Of a stretch of 64,000 bases of DNA, positions 1 to 8,536 are shown piece after piece (the first letter of the stretch is position 1; each line of letters opens with the position of its first letter). The notes under the pieces were generated by a model. The model saw nothing but the letters and a program-made list of their open reading frames with translations. It was not told the DNA's origin and did no database searches. Origin of the DNA: Rhodospirillaceae bacterium. Lineage in GTDB: Bacteria > Pseudomonadota > Alphaproteobacteria > Rhodospirillales > Casp-alpha2. The translations under genes were made by a program, and so were the position numbers. The stretch covers positions 1 to 64,000 of the forward strand of contig PALN01000072.1 of assembly GCA_002706405.1 (NCBI GenBank), read 5' to 3'.

Positions 1-408
1 ATCGTGTTCCTGGCCGCGCGCTACGCCATCGGCGACTTTCTATATAAGAAGGCCGGTCCCTTCGTGCGGCGCATGGAGGAAGGGTTCCGCAAGAACGCCT
101 TTTCCTACCTGATGTTTCTGCGCCTGGTGCCGGTGTTCCCGTTCTGGCTGGTCAACCTGGTGCCGGCCTTCCTCAATGTCGGGGCCGGGGCTTTCGTGAT
201 CGCCACGATCCTGGGCATCGCGCCGGCGACCTTCGTGTTCGCCAGCGTCGGCAGCGGCCTGGGCGCCGTGCTGGACAGCGGCGGCACGCCGGACCTGACC
301 ATCGTGTTCGAGCCGCACATCATGGGCCCGCTTCTCGGCCTGGCCGTGTTGGCCCTGATCCCGGTGTTCCTGCGCCGGATCAAGGAACGCCGCGGAGGTG
401 CATCATGA
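1..408 (+). CDS. TVP38/TMEM64 (VTT-domain) membrane protein, C-terminal part
   Basis: The frame is open from the first base, so this is the 3' part of a gene that starts outside the window. The visible 135 residues carry the VTT/SNARE-associated-domain core: an F-x-x-L-R-L-x-P-x-x-P-F segment followed by N-L-x-P and a G-x-x-P-A-T-F stretch, then a hydrophobic helix and a basic tail. The family consists of inner-membrane proteins of the DedA/TVP38 type, thought to act in lipid or ion handling; the substrate is unknown here. Its stop overlaps the start of the flavoprotein gene by 4 bases (ATGA), so the two are probably translationally coupled. This pairing is common in proteobacteria. Confidence 0.85.
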   Translation: MVFLAARYAIGDFLYKKAGPFVRRMEEGFRKNAFSYLMFLRLVPVFPFWLVNLVPAFLNVGAGAFVIATILGIAPATFVFASVGSGLGAVLDSGGTPDLTIVFEPHIMGPLLGLAVLALIPVFLRRIKERRGGAS

Positions 409-1841
409 ACAATCCACAGCCAACCCGCATCGACACGGACATCTGCATCATCGGCGCCGGGTCGGGCGGCTTGTCCGTCGCCGCCGGGGCGTCGCAGATG
501 GGGGCCCGCGTGGTGCTGATCGAAAAGGGCGAAATGGGCGGCGACTGCCTGAATTACGGCTGCGTCCCGTCCAAGGCCCTGCTGGCCGCCGGCCATGCGG
601 CTGAAAGCGTCCGCCAGGCGGGGCGGTTCGGCGTCAAGGCGACCCTGGATGGGGTCGACGGCCCGGCCGTCTACGGCCATGTCGAAAGCGTGATCGGCGC
701 CATCCGTCCCCTGGACTCCCAGGAACGGTTCGAAGGTCTGGGCGTGACCGTGATCCGCGACCATGCGCGCTTCACCGGCCCCGACCGGGTGCAGGCGGGG
801 GAAACGGAAATCCGCGCCAAGCGTTTCGTCGTCGCCACCGGGTCCTCGGCCGCCGTGCCGCCCATTCCGGGCCTGGACGGTGTCGACTTCCTGACCAATG
901 AAAGCGTGTTCGGCCGCGACAACCTGCCGGATCATCTGATCGTCATCGGCGGCGGGCCCATCGGCGTCGAAATGGCTCAGGCCCATGCCCAGTTGGGCTG
1001 CAAGGTCACGCTGCTGGAAATGTTCTCCATCATGGCCAACGACGACCCCGAATTGGTCGACGTGGTGCGCCGCGGCCTTGTCGCCGGCGGCATCGACATC
1101 CGCGAAGGGATCAAGATCGCCGGCATTGAAAAGACCAAGACGGGCGTTGCCGTGACCATCGAAGACGGCGGCGAAACCCTGAAACTCGACGGCAGCCACC
1201 TGCTGGTCGCCGCCGGGCGGCGGGCCAATGTCGCGGGCCTGGACCTGGAGAAGGCCGGGATCGACCACACGCCCAAGGGGATCACGGTCGATGCGCGCCT
1301 GCGCAGCAGCAACAAGAAAGTCTTCGCCATCGGTGATGTCGCGGGCGGGCTGCAGTTCACCCATGTCGCCGGTTATCACGCGGGCGTGGTCATCAAGAAC
1401 GCCCTGTTCCGCATTCCGGCCAAGGCCGATCATTCGACCGTGCCTTGGGTGACCTATACCTCGCCGGAACTGGCGCAGGTCGGGTGGACGGAAAAGAAGG
1501 CGCGCGACGCGGGCATCGAATTCAACGTCCTGCGCTGGCCGTTCCATGAAAACGACCGGGCCCAGGCGGAACGCGAGACCGAAGGCCTGGTCAAGGCCAT
1601 CGTCACGCCGAAGGGCAAGATCCTCGGCTGCGGCATCGTCGGGCGGCAGGCGGGCGAGCATATCCAGCTTTGGGTTCTGGCCCTGACCAAGGGCATGAAG
1701 GTGGGCGACCTGGCGACCGTCATCGCCCCCTATCCGACCCTGGGAGAAGTCTCGAAACGGGCCGCCGGCAGCTTCTTCACGCCCAAGCTGTTTTCGGATC
1801 GCACCCGCGCCGTTGTCCGCTTCCTCTTGAAGCTGTGGTGA
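405..1841 (+). CDS. MerA/Lpd-like FAD-dependent pyridine nucleotide-disulfide oxidoreductase
   Basis: A 478-residue flavoprotein. It has an N-terminal FAD-binding GAGSGG near residue 17, a redox-active pair in GGDCLNYGC near residues 46-53, a second Rossmann motif GGGPIG near residue 185, an AIGDVAGG FAD motif near residue 310 and a dimerisation domain. The dihydrolipoamide dehydrogenase active-site His (H-x-x-P-T) is replaced by Tyr (YPTLGE), as in mercuric-reductase-type enzymes, but the C-terminal Cys pair of MerA is absent. A true lipoamide dehydrogenase is therefore unlikely. The substrate is unknown. The gene is coupled to the upstream VTT membrane protein by an ATGA overlap, which suggests a shared envelope or redox role. 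Confidence 0.9.
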   Translation: MNNPQPTRIDTDICIIGAGSGGLSVAAGASQMGARVVLIEKGEMGGDCLNYGCVPSKALLAAGHAAESVRQAGRFGVKATLDGVDGPAVYGHVESVIGAIRPLDSQERFEGLGVTVIRDHARFTGPDRVQAGETEIRAKRFVVATGSSAAVPPIPGLDGVDFLTNESVFGRDNLPDHLIVIGGGPIGVEMAQAHAQLGCKVTLLEMFSIMANDDPELVDVVRRGLVAGGIDIREGIKIAGIEKTKTGVAVTIEDGGETLKLDGSHLLVAAGRRANVAGLDLEKAGIDHTPKGITVDARLRSSNKKVFAIGDVAGGLQFTHVAGYHAGVVIKNALFRIPAKADHSTVPWVTYTSPELAQVGWTEKKARDAGIEFNVLRWPFHENDRAQAERETEGLVKAIVTPKGKILGCGIVGRQAGEHIQLWVLALTKGMKVGDLATVIAPYPTLGEVSKRAAGSFFTPKLFSDRTRAVVRFLLKLW

Positions 1842-1861
1842 TTGGCCGCTTAACCTCACCT

Positions 1862-3265
1862 ATGTCCGATTCGAACCCGCACCTGCCGAAGGCCCACCAG
1901 AGCCTGTCCGCACGCCTTCTCGTCCTGACGGTGGCGTTCGTCATGCTGGCCGAGTTGTTCATCTACACGCCGTCGGTGGCGCGCTTCCGAAAATCCTATC
2001 TCGAGGAGCGCATCGTGCGCGCCCATTTGGCGACGCTGGCCATCGAAAACATGCCGGAACAGGCCACCGACGACAAACTGGGCAAGACGCTGCTCATGAC
2101 CACGGACACCTATGCCATCGCGCTGCGCCAGAACGACCGCCGTATCCTGATCGCCGGCGGCGAGATGCCGCCCCGCGTCGATGCGGTCTACGACCTGCGC
2201 ATGAACAGCTTCTGGGGGTGGATCGAAGACGCGTTCATGACCTTGACGCAGCAGGAAAACCGCATCCTGCGCATCGTCGGCGAAACGCCCAAACGACCCG
2301 GCGTGCAGGTCGAGATCTACATGGACGAAGCGCCCATGCGCGACGAGATGCTGGCCTTCTCGCACCGCATTTTCCAGTTGTCGCTGGCGATCTCGCTGTT
2401 CACGGCGGGGCTGCTCTACATCAGCCTGATGCTGATGTTCGTGCGCCCCATGCGCCGCATCACGGCGGGGATGGAAAGGTTCCGCCGCGCACCCGAGGAC
2501 GAAACCCGCATCTTCAAGCCGTCCGACCGGCCCGACGAAATCGGCATCGCCCAGCGCGAACTGGCGGTCATGCAGCACGAACTGCGCCTGGCCCTGCGGC
2601 AAAAGGACCGCCTGGCCATGTTGGGCGCGGCGGTGACCAAGGTGAACCACGACCTGCGCAATTCGCTGGCCACGGCGATGCTGATCGGCGACCGCCTGGC
2701 GGCCAGCGACGATCCGGACGTGCAGCGCCTGGTGCCGCGCATGTTCCGCGCCATGGACCGGGCCGTGAACCTGTGCGGCCAGACTTTGGATTATGCCTCG
2801 GCGACCATGCCGACCCTGAACGCCAAGCGGAACCGCCTGACCGAGATCGTCCACATGGCGGGTGAAACCCTGACCCAGGAACATCCGGACGGCGGCGGCA
2901 AACCCTTCCAGTGGCGCAACGAGGTGCCGGACGAGATCTGCCTGATGGCCGATGCGGCGCAGATGCTGCGGGTGTTCGAAAATCTGGGGCGCAACGCCCG
3001 CGAGGCCGGGGCGTCGAGTGTGCGCGTCACCGCCACCGAGGACGCGGACGCGTTGATCGTCGAGGTTATCGACGACGGCCCCGGGATGCCCGAGCAGGCG
3101 ACCGAACATCTGTTCCAACCCTTTGCCGGATCGGCGCGGGAAGGCGGCACGGGTCTGGGTCTGGTCATCGCGCGGGAAGTCATTCATGCCCATGGCGGCG
3201 AGATCGCCCTGGCCGCCACGGGGGCGGAGGGCACGACATTCCGCCTGCGCCTGACACCGGCATGA
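1862..3265 (+). CDS. Membrane sensor histidine kinase (orphan)
   Basis: A 467-residue kinase. A transmembrane helix lies near residues 17-38, followed by a periplasmic sensor region of about 125 residues and a second helix near 165-187, then a HAMP-like linker. The H box reads NHDLRNS with the phospho-accepting His near residue 263. The ATPase domain has an N box (NLGRNAREAG, near 372), G1 (DDGPGMP, near 404) and G2 (GGTGLGLV, near 427). No response regulator is adjacent, so the partner is unknown. The ATG at 1862 is chosen because upstream sequence in this frame lies inside the preceding gene. The gene follows the flavoprotein by 20 bases and may be in its operon. Confidence 0.9.
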   Translation: MSDSNPHLPKAHQSLSARLLVLTVAFVMLAELFIYTPSVARFRKSYLEERIVRAHLATLAIENMPEQATDDKLGKTLLMTTDTYAIALRQNDRRILIAGGEMPPRVDAVYDLRMNSFWGWIEDAFMTLTQQENRILRIVGETPKRPGVQVEIYMDEAPMRDEMLAFSHRIFQLSLAISLFTAGLLYISLMLMFVRPMRRITAGMERFRRAPEDETRIFKPSDRPDEIGIAQRELAVMQHELRLALRQKDRLAMLGAAVTKVNHDLRNSLATAMLIGDRLAASDDPDVQRLVPRMFRAMDRAVNLCGQTLDYASATMPTLNAKRNRLTEIVHMAGETLTQEHPDGGGKPFQWRNEVPDEICLMADAAQMLRVFENLGRNAREAGASSVRVTATEDADALIVEVIDDGPGMPEQATEHLFQPFAGSAREGGTGLGLVIAREVIHAHGGEIALAATGAEGTTFRLRLTPA

Positions 3266-3353
3266 TCGCCGTTGCGCCGCGGGCCGGCGGCTTTTAAAGT
3301 CCTGCCGGGGGCTGACATCGCAATCTGGTTATTCGATCAAAGGATTTGCCGTC

Positions 3354-4142
3354 ATGTCCGCGCCCAACAAACAGCCCACCTGGAATCCCGGTCAGTATCT
3401 GAAATTCGCGGGCCATCGCATGCGCCCGGCCCTGGACCTTCTCAACCGCATCGCGCTCGACGATCCGGCCGTGGTCCATGACCTGGGCTGCGGGCCCGGC
3501 AACGTGACGCCGTTTCTCAAGGGCCGCTGGCCGAACGCCCGCCATGTCGGTATCGATTCATCGGCGGAAATGCTGGCCAAGGCGCGGGCCGAACATCCGG
3601 ACGGCGACTGGCTGCAGGCCGATGCCGCGACCTGGGCGCCGGACGCCCCGGCGGAATTGATCTATTCCAACGCCGCCCTGCAATGGGTCGACGACCACGC
3701 GGCCCTGTTCCCGCGCCTGATGGGCCTGTTGGCGCCGGGCGGGGTGCTGGCCGTGCAGATGCCCCACAACCACGCGGCCCCGTCCCATATGGGCATGCGC
3801 GACGTGGTCGAGGCCGGCCCCTGGCGGGCCAAGCTGGAACCGGTGCTACGCGAATTCCCGGTCCATGATCCGGATGTCTACTACGATTACCTGGCCCCTC
3901 ATACCGGCAGCCTGGATATCTGGGAAACGGTCTATGCCCAGGTCATGGAAGGCGACAATCCGGTCGCCGAATGGACCAAGGGCTCGGCCCTCAAGCCGCT
4001 GCTGGACGCGCTGACCGACCCGGATGAGAACGCCGAATTTTTCGCGACCTATTCGAAGGCCATGCAGGCGGCCTATCCCAAACGCGCCGACGGCAAGACC
4101 CTGTTCCACTTCCGCCGCCTGTTCATCGTGGCGACCCGGTAA
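3354..4142 (+). CDS. tam: Trans-aconitate 2-methyltransferase-like SAM enzyme
   Basis: A 262-residue class I SAM-dependent methyltransferase. Motif I is DLGCGPGN near residue 42, followed by the acidic post-I motif GIDSS and the ALQWVDDHAALFPRLMGLLAPGG region typical of Tam. Length and order match Tam (about 250 residues), which methylates trans-aconitate to relieve aconitase inhibition in the cytoplasm. The gene is monocistronic in appearance, with 88 bases between it and the kinase, and it converges on ggt with only 3 bases between the ends. Substrate assignment rests on family resemblance. Confidence 0.82.
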   Translation: MSAPNKQPTWNPGQYLKFAGHRMRPALDLLNRIALDDPAVVHDLGCGPGNVTPFLKGRWPNARHVGIDSSAEMLAKARAEHPDGDWLQADAATWAPDAPAELIYSNAALQWVDDHAALFPRLMGLLAPGGVLAVQMPHNHAAPSHMGMRDVVEAGPWRAKLEPVLREFPVHDPDVYYDYLAPHTGSLDIWETVYAQVMEGDNPVAEWTKGSALKPLLDALTDPDENAEFFATYSKAMQAAYPKRADGKTLFHFRRLFIVATR

Positions 4143-4145
4143 CGC

Positions 4146-6131
4146 TTACGGTCCCGCCTTGCGGCAGGGGCGAGGCGCGGTGCCGGGGATTGTCACGCGC
4201 ACCGTGCCCTGGTGTTCCCAGACCTCCGCCGCGCCGTCCGCATAGCGGGCCCCTGAGCCGGACACCACGCGGGCCAAGACGCGGGCCGGTTGGCCCGTCT
4301 CCGTGATCTGCACGAAGTCATCCGCCCAAGCCAAAGCCGGGCGCGATCCATCGGCGCAGGCATAGGTCCGCGGGGCGGGGAAAGTGACTTGGCCCTCATC
4401 CCCAGCGTCGCCCAGGACGATGCCCTCGCGCCGCCGGTCGGCGCCGCCGGTCAGGCCCGCGGGCGTTCTGAGGATCCCCTGCAGGCCGCTGACCATGCGC
4501 CCGACTTGGACTTGGTGGCCCCTGTCCTTCAACGCGGCGATGGCCGGAATCAGCGGTTCCTCGATCTCGGTCGCTCCGCCCCGGTTCATGACATGGGGCA
4601 GGTCGACCGCTCCCTGCATGTCGAGCCCCCAGGCCAGAACGCCCAGCACGGCCCGCGCCGTATAGCCGATGATGCGCGATCCGCCGGGCGAGCCGACGGC
4701 CATGAGAAAGCGGCCGTCCTTATCCAGCACGATGGTCGGCGACATCGACGATCGCGGCCGCTTGCCCGGCGCCACCCGGTTGGGGGCGGGCTTGCCCCGC
4801 CACTCGGGGCGGAAGGAAAAATCCGTCAGTTGGTTGTTGAGCAGAAACCCCCGGACCATCAGGCGCGATCCGAAGGCGCTTTCCACCGTGGTGGTGAAGG
4901 AAATCGCGTTGCCGAAGCGGTCGACGATGCTCATATGCGCCGTCGACAGCCCTTTGAGCGGATCCTGCGGCCCCGGGTAGGCGGCCTGGGCCCCCGGCGG
5001 GCGGCCCGGGTCGATCAGGCCGTCCTTGGCTTTCATGGGGTCGATCAGGCGCGCGCGGCGGGCCAGATAGCCTGGATCGACCATGCCCTCGACGGGCACC
5101 GGCACGAAATCGCGGTCACCGACATAGCCGGCGCGGTCGGCGAAGGCCAGGCGTTCGGCCTCGGCGATCAGGTGCAGGGCCTGGGCGCTGTCCGGCGTCG
5201 TGCCGGCAAGCGGCAGATGGTCGAGCAGACCCAGGGTCTGCCCCACCGCCAGCCCACCCGAAGACGGCGGCCCCATGCCGCAGACCTTGTAGCCGCGAAA
5301 ATCGGCGCAGACGGCGGGGCGCTTCTTGGCTTGGTAGGAGGAGATGTCCGCCACGGTCATCACGGCAGGATGAACGGGCGCGTTGGTCACGGCGTCGGCC
5401 ATGGCGCGGGCGAGGTCGCCGGAATAGAAGGCATCCGCGCCCTTTTCCGCGATCCGGTCCAGGGTGTCGGCCAGGTCCGGGTTCTTCAGGATCGTGCCGG
5501 CGGGCTTGGGCGCCTCACCGTCGAAGAAATAGGCCTTGGTCGCCGGCACCTTTGCCAGATGGCGGTCGCCCGCGATCTGCCGGGCCAGGCGGTCGGAGAT
5601 CGGGAAGCCGCCCAGGGACAGTTGGATCGCGGCCCGGAACAGGCGCGGCCAGGGCAGGCGGCCGTGCTCCCGATGGGCCAGCTCCAGCATGCGGATGACC
5701 CCGGGCACACCCACGGCGCGGCCGCCCAGGATGGCGTCCCGGTAGGGAAGGGGGCCGCCCCGGGCGTCCAGGAACATGTCTTCCTGGGCGGACGCCGGCG
5801 CGGTTTCCCGCCCGTCATAGGTTTCAATGGACTGTGTTTTGCCGTCGAAGCGGATCAGAAACCCGCCGCCGCCGATGCCCGACGATTGCGGCTCGACCAG
5901 GGTCATGACCATCTGGGCGGCGATGGCGGCGTCTACCGCGCCGCCGCCTTCGTTGAGAATCTCCAGCGCGGCGCGGGCCGCGAGCGGATGGCTGACGGAA
6001 ACGGCATGGTTGCGGTAGGCCTGTCCGATCCACGGCCGGTCCGGGTCGGGCGCGGTCCGGGGCGGCGCGGCGACACAGCCGGCCAGCAGAAGAATCAGGG
6101 AAAATGCGGAAAAGCGGGGAAATCGGCGCAT
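4146..6131 (-). CDS. ggt: Gamma-glutamyltransferase lipoprotein
   Basis: A 661-residue precursor. A lipoprotein signal peptide ends in LLLAGC, with the lipidated Cys at residue 19, so it is probably membrane-anchored on the periplasmic side. The enzyme transfers or hydrolyses gamma-glutamyl groups, for example from glutathione. The large subunit has the GIGGGGF motif near residue 88. The self-cleavage site and catalytic Thr lie in LSTAHMS near residue 396, followed by the small subunit with GSPGGSRI. Length is slightly above the usual 580 residues, with an extra C-terminal stretch of about 80 residues ending near the stop. Start: the ATG that begins the signal peptide. Confidence 0.93.
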   Translation of the reverse strand: MRRFPRFSAFSLILLLAGCVAAPPRTAPDPDRPWIGQAYRNHAVSVSHPLAARAALEILNEGGGAVDAAIAAQMVMTLVEPQSSGIGGGGFLIRFDGKTQSIETYDGRETAPASAQEDMFLDARGGPLPYRDAILGGRAVGVPGVIRMLELAHREHGRLPWPRLFRAAIQLSLGGFPISDRLARQIAGDRHLAKVPATKAYFFDGEAPKPAGTILKNPDLADTLDRIAEKGADAFYSGDLARAMADAVTNAPVHPAVMTVADISSYQAKKRPAVCADFRGYKVCGMGPPSSGGLAVGQTLGLLDHLPLAGTTPDSAQALHLIAEAERLAFADRAGYVGDRDFVPVPVEGMVDPGYLARRARLIDPMKAKDGLIDPGRPPGAQAAYPGPQDPLKGLSTAHMSIVDRFGNAISFTTTVESAFGSRLMVRGFLLNNQLTDFSFRPEWRGKPAPNRVAPGKRPRSSMSPTIVLDKDGRFLMAVGSPGGSRIIGYTARAVLGVLAWGLDMQGAVDLPHVMNRGGATEIEEPLIPAIAALKDRGHQVQVGRMVSGLQGILRTPAGLTGGADRRREGIVLGDAGDEGQVTFPAPRTYACADGSRPALAWADDFVQITETGQPARVLARVVSGSGARYADGAAEVWEHQGTVRVTIPGTAPRPCRKAGP

Positions 6132-6256
6132 GATGTCCTACATGTAGCCCAAGGGTGCGGCCCGGTCCATCGCCGCTATTTGACCGGCTGGCCGGGTCTG
6201 GTAAAGTCCCGCGCCCACACGAAAACAACCCGGCCATTACCGGGAGGGAAACCAAC

Positions 6257-7072
6257 ATGGCGCGTATCACTGTCGATGAAATCAAAGCCCGCAAGGTGGC
6301 CAAGGGCGCGACGCCCATCGTGTCGCTGACCGCCTATACCCAACCCATGGCCAAGTTCCTGGACCCCCATTGCGATTTCCTGCTGGTGGGGGATTCCCTC
6401 GCCATGGTCGTCTACGGCCTGGAAACCACGCGCGGGGTGACCATTGAAATCATGTGTGCCCATGGCCGGGCCGTGACCCGGGGCGCGAAACAGGCCCTGG
6501 TCGTGGTCGATCTGCCCCAGGGAACCTACGAGGATTCCACGACGCAGGCCGTTGCCTCGGCCCGGCGCGTCATCGAAGAAACCGACGCCCAGGCGGTGAA
6601 ACTGGAAGGCGGCGTGGAAATGGCCGCGACCGTCGCCGCCATCGTCTCCGCCGGGGTCCCCGTGTTGGGCCATATCGGCCTGTTGCCGCAAAAGGCCGAG
6701 CACCGGGGAGCGTTCAAGATTCAGGGCAAGGGCGACGAGGGCGCCCGCCAGGTCATGGCCGACGCCCACGCCATCGCCGACGCCGGCGCCTTCGCCATGG
6801 TGATCGAAGGCACGGTCGAGCCCGTGGCCCGCGAAATCACGGAACAGGTCGCCGTGCCGACCATCGGTATCGGCGCGTCGCCCGCCTGCGACGGGCAGAT
6901 CCTGGTGAGCGAGGACATGCTGGGTCTGTTCGCCGACTTCACGCCCAAGTTCGTCAAGAAATACGCCGAACTGGGCGGCGCCATCGAACAGGCGGTCAAG
7001 GAATACGCCCAGGATGTTCGCAAGGGCGCCTTCCCGGGCCTGGAACACTGCTTCGGGGTCGAAAAGAAGTAA
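6257..7072 (+). CDS. panB: 3-methyl-2-oxobutanoate hydroxymethyltransferase
   Basis: A 271-residue protein with the full PanB pattern: [11 protein letters not shown] near the N-terminus, [15 protein letters not shown] with a metal-binding Asp, [13 protein letters not shown] with the second Asp, [14 protein letters not shown] and [11 protein letters not shown]. It adds a hydroxymethyl group from methylene-tetrahydrofolate to ketoisovalerate, the first committed step to pantothenate and CoA, in the cytoplasm. The ATG at 6257 sits behind a GGGAGG ribosome site. panC follows after 3 bases, so the two form an operon. Confidence 0.97.
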   Translation: MARITVDEIKARKVAKGATPIVSLTAYTQPMAKFLDPHCDFLLVGDSLAMVVYGLETTRGVTIEIMCAHGRAVTRGAKQALVVVDLPQGTYEDSTTQAVASARRVIEETDAQAVKLEGGVEMAATVAAIVSAGVPVLGHIGLLPQKAEHRGAFKIQGKGDEGARQVMADAHAIADAGAFAMVIEGTVEPVAREITEQVAVPTIGIGASPACDGQILVSEDMLGLFADFTPKFVKKYAELGGAIEQAVKEYAQDVRKGAFPGLEHCFGVEKK

Positions 7073-7075
7073 GCC

Positions 7076-7930
7076 ATGGGCGCGGCATCTTCGCTCGACA
7101 CCGTCCGCACCATATCCTCTCTGCGCGCCCGCATTCAGGGCTGGCGCAGGGCCGGGCAGCGCATCGGCCTGGTGCCGACCATGGGGGCCTTGCACGCGGG
7201 CCATGTCGCCCTGGTCAAGAAGTCCGTCGCCACCTGCGACAGGACGGTGGTGACCCTGTTCGTCAATCCGACCCAGTTCGGGCCCAAGGAAGATTTCTCC
7301 GTCTATCCCCGCGATGAGGCCCGCGACGCGGCCCTGGTCGCCGCCGAGGGGGCCGATCTTCTGTTCGCGCCGGGTGTGGACGAGGTCTATCCCAGCGGCC
7401 ATGCGACCAAGGTCCATGTCGGCGGCTTGGGCGATATTCTCGAGGGCGAGGCCCGCCCCGGGTTTTTCACCGGCGTCGCCACGGTGGTCACCAAGCTTTT
7501 GCTGCAGGCGCTGCCCGACGAAGCCTTCTTCGGGGAAAAGGACTATCAGCAGCTTCAGGTCATCAAGAAATTGATCCGCGATTTGGACATCCCCGTCACG
7601 GCCACGGGGGTTCAGACCGTGCGCGAGGCCGACGGCCTCGCCCTGTCGTCGCGCAATGCCTATCTGACCCCGGCCGAACGCGCCACCGCCCCGGTCCTGC
7701 ACGGCACCCTCGCCCAGGTCGCGGAACAGGTCGGCCGCGGTGAAGACCCGCGCGCCCAGGAGACATGGGCGAAGGCGCAGTTGGAACGGGCCGGCTTCTG
7801 GCAGGTCGATTACGTCACCGTGCGGGATGCCGTGACCCTGGAGGAAGTGTCGGATGCGTCACAGCCTGCCCGGGTGCTGGCCGCCGCCTGGCTGGGCAAG
7901 GCACGGCTGATCGACAACGTGGCGGTATAG
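7076..7930 (+). CDS. panC: Pantothenate synthetase
   Basis: A 284-residue protein that joins pantoate and beta-alanine with ATP. It shows the nucleotidyl-transferase HIGH-type motif LHAGH near residues 39-43, FVNPTQFGPKEDF near 63-75, the FGEKDYQQL segment near 145 and a KMSKS-like LSSRNAYL near 183. It is in an operon with panB, 3 bases downstream. Length matches the family. The next gene on the right is convergent and ends 8 bases beyond this stop. Confidence 0.97.
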   Translation: MGAASSLDTVRTISSLRARIQGWRRAGQRIGLVPTMGALHAGHVALVKKSVATCDRTVVTLFVNPTQFGPKEDFSVYPRDEARDAALVAAEGADLLFAPGVDEVYPSGHATKVHVGGLGDILEGEARPGFFTGVATVVTKLLLQALPDEAFFGEKDYQQLQVIKKLIRDLDIPVTATGVQTVREADGLALSSRNAYLTPAERATAPVLHGTLAQVAEQVGRGEDPRAQETWAKAQLERAGFWQVDYVTVRDAVTLEEVSDASQPARVLAAAWLGKARLIDNVAV

Positions 7931-7938
7931 CGCCGGGC

Positions 7939-8469
7939 CTAGACCTCATCCACCTCGGCGACAAAGCCGAAGTGATAGCCGGAGATGATCTGCCGCACGC
8001 TGCCTTCTTCGCCCCACAGGGGCAGATGGACGGCTTCGTAGGGGACATGTTCGTGGCCCGGGATGGTGGAGATGTGGCCACGCACCATTTCCGGTTCACC
8101 CGTTCGGGTGACGCGGACATAACGCTGACGGACGGCGTCACGCATGCCCACGGGCTCATAGCTGCTGACCCGCTTGTTGGTTGCTTCGAAACCGAGCGCG
8201 TCGGTCAGCCCGGTGCCCCAAAACCGATTATGGAAATCCGCGCCGTTGCCGATCACGTCCTTGACGGCCAGAAAGCTGGCGATCTTGTAAAGGTCCATCA
8301 GGCGGACCTGGCGCCACTCGGGATGCCCGTTGTTTCGCATCGCCAAACCCTGCCAATAGTCGATCAGGCGCAGGCATATGGGCGAGCGGCACTGGGCGAT
8401 ATCGCCTTCCTGTCGGGCAACGAGAAACCCGGCCGTCTCCGAAGGCTGATCGGTGAAGCTCTCTTCCAT
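7939..8469 (-). CDS. PAS_5-family (single PAS domain) protein
   Basis: A 176-residue protein with one PAS-like fold. Recognisable stretches are W-R-Q-V-R-L-M-D-L-Y-K-I, a DFHNRFWGTGLTDALG core, and a C-terminal strand set ending in GYHFGFVAEVDEV. This matches the PAS_5 family (PF07310), which is expanded in Rhodospirillales and usually lacks an output domain. No kinase, cyclase or DNA-binding module is attached. Its ligand and partner are unknown. It is transcribed towards panC and ends 8 bases from it. The start ATG at 8469 is the first in frame. Confidence 0.8.
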   Translation of the reverse strand: MEESFTDQPSETAGFLVARQEGDIAQCRSPICLRLIDYWQGLAMRNNGHPEWRQVRLMDLYKIASFLAVKDVIGNGADFHNRFWGTGLTDALGFEATNKRVSSYEPVGMRDAVRQRYVRVTRTGEPEMVRGHISTIPGHEHVPYEAVHLPLWGEEGSVRQIISGYHFGFVAEVDEV

Positions 8470-8536
8470 TCAATTACTATAGTGTTTTCCCCGTCCGGCC
8501 GATAGCTGGACCAATGGACAGGTTGTCCCGGGCGGC

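Noticed and set aside
105-1859. 584-codon open frame antisense to the flavoprotein gene
   Set aside because: Shadow of real codons on the other strand in GC-rich DNA; composition (Gln, His, Arg, Asp-rich) is typical of antisense frames.
4290-6329. 679-codon open frame antisense to ggt
   Set aside because: ggt has clear motifs on the minus strand; this frame has none.
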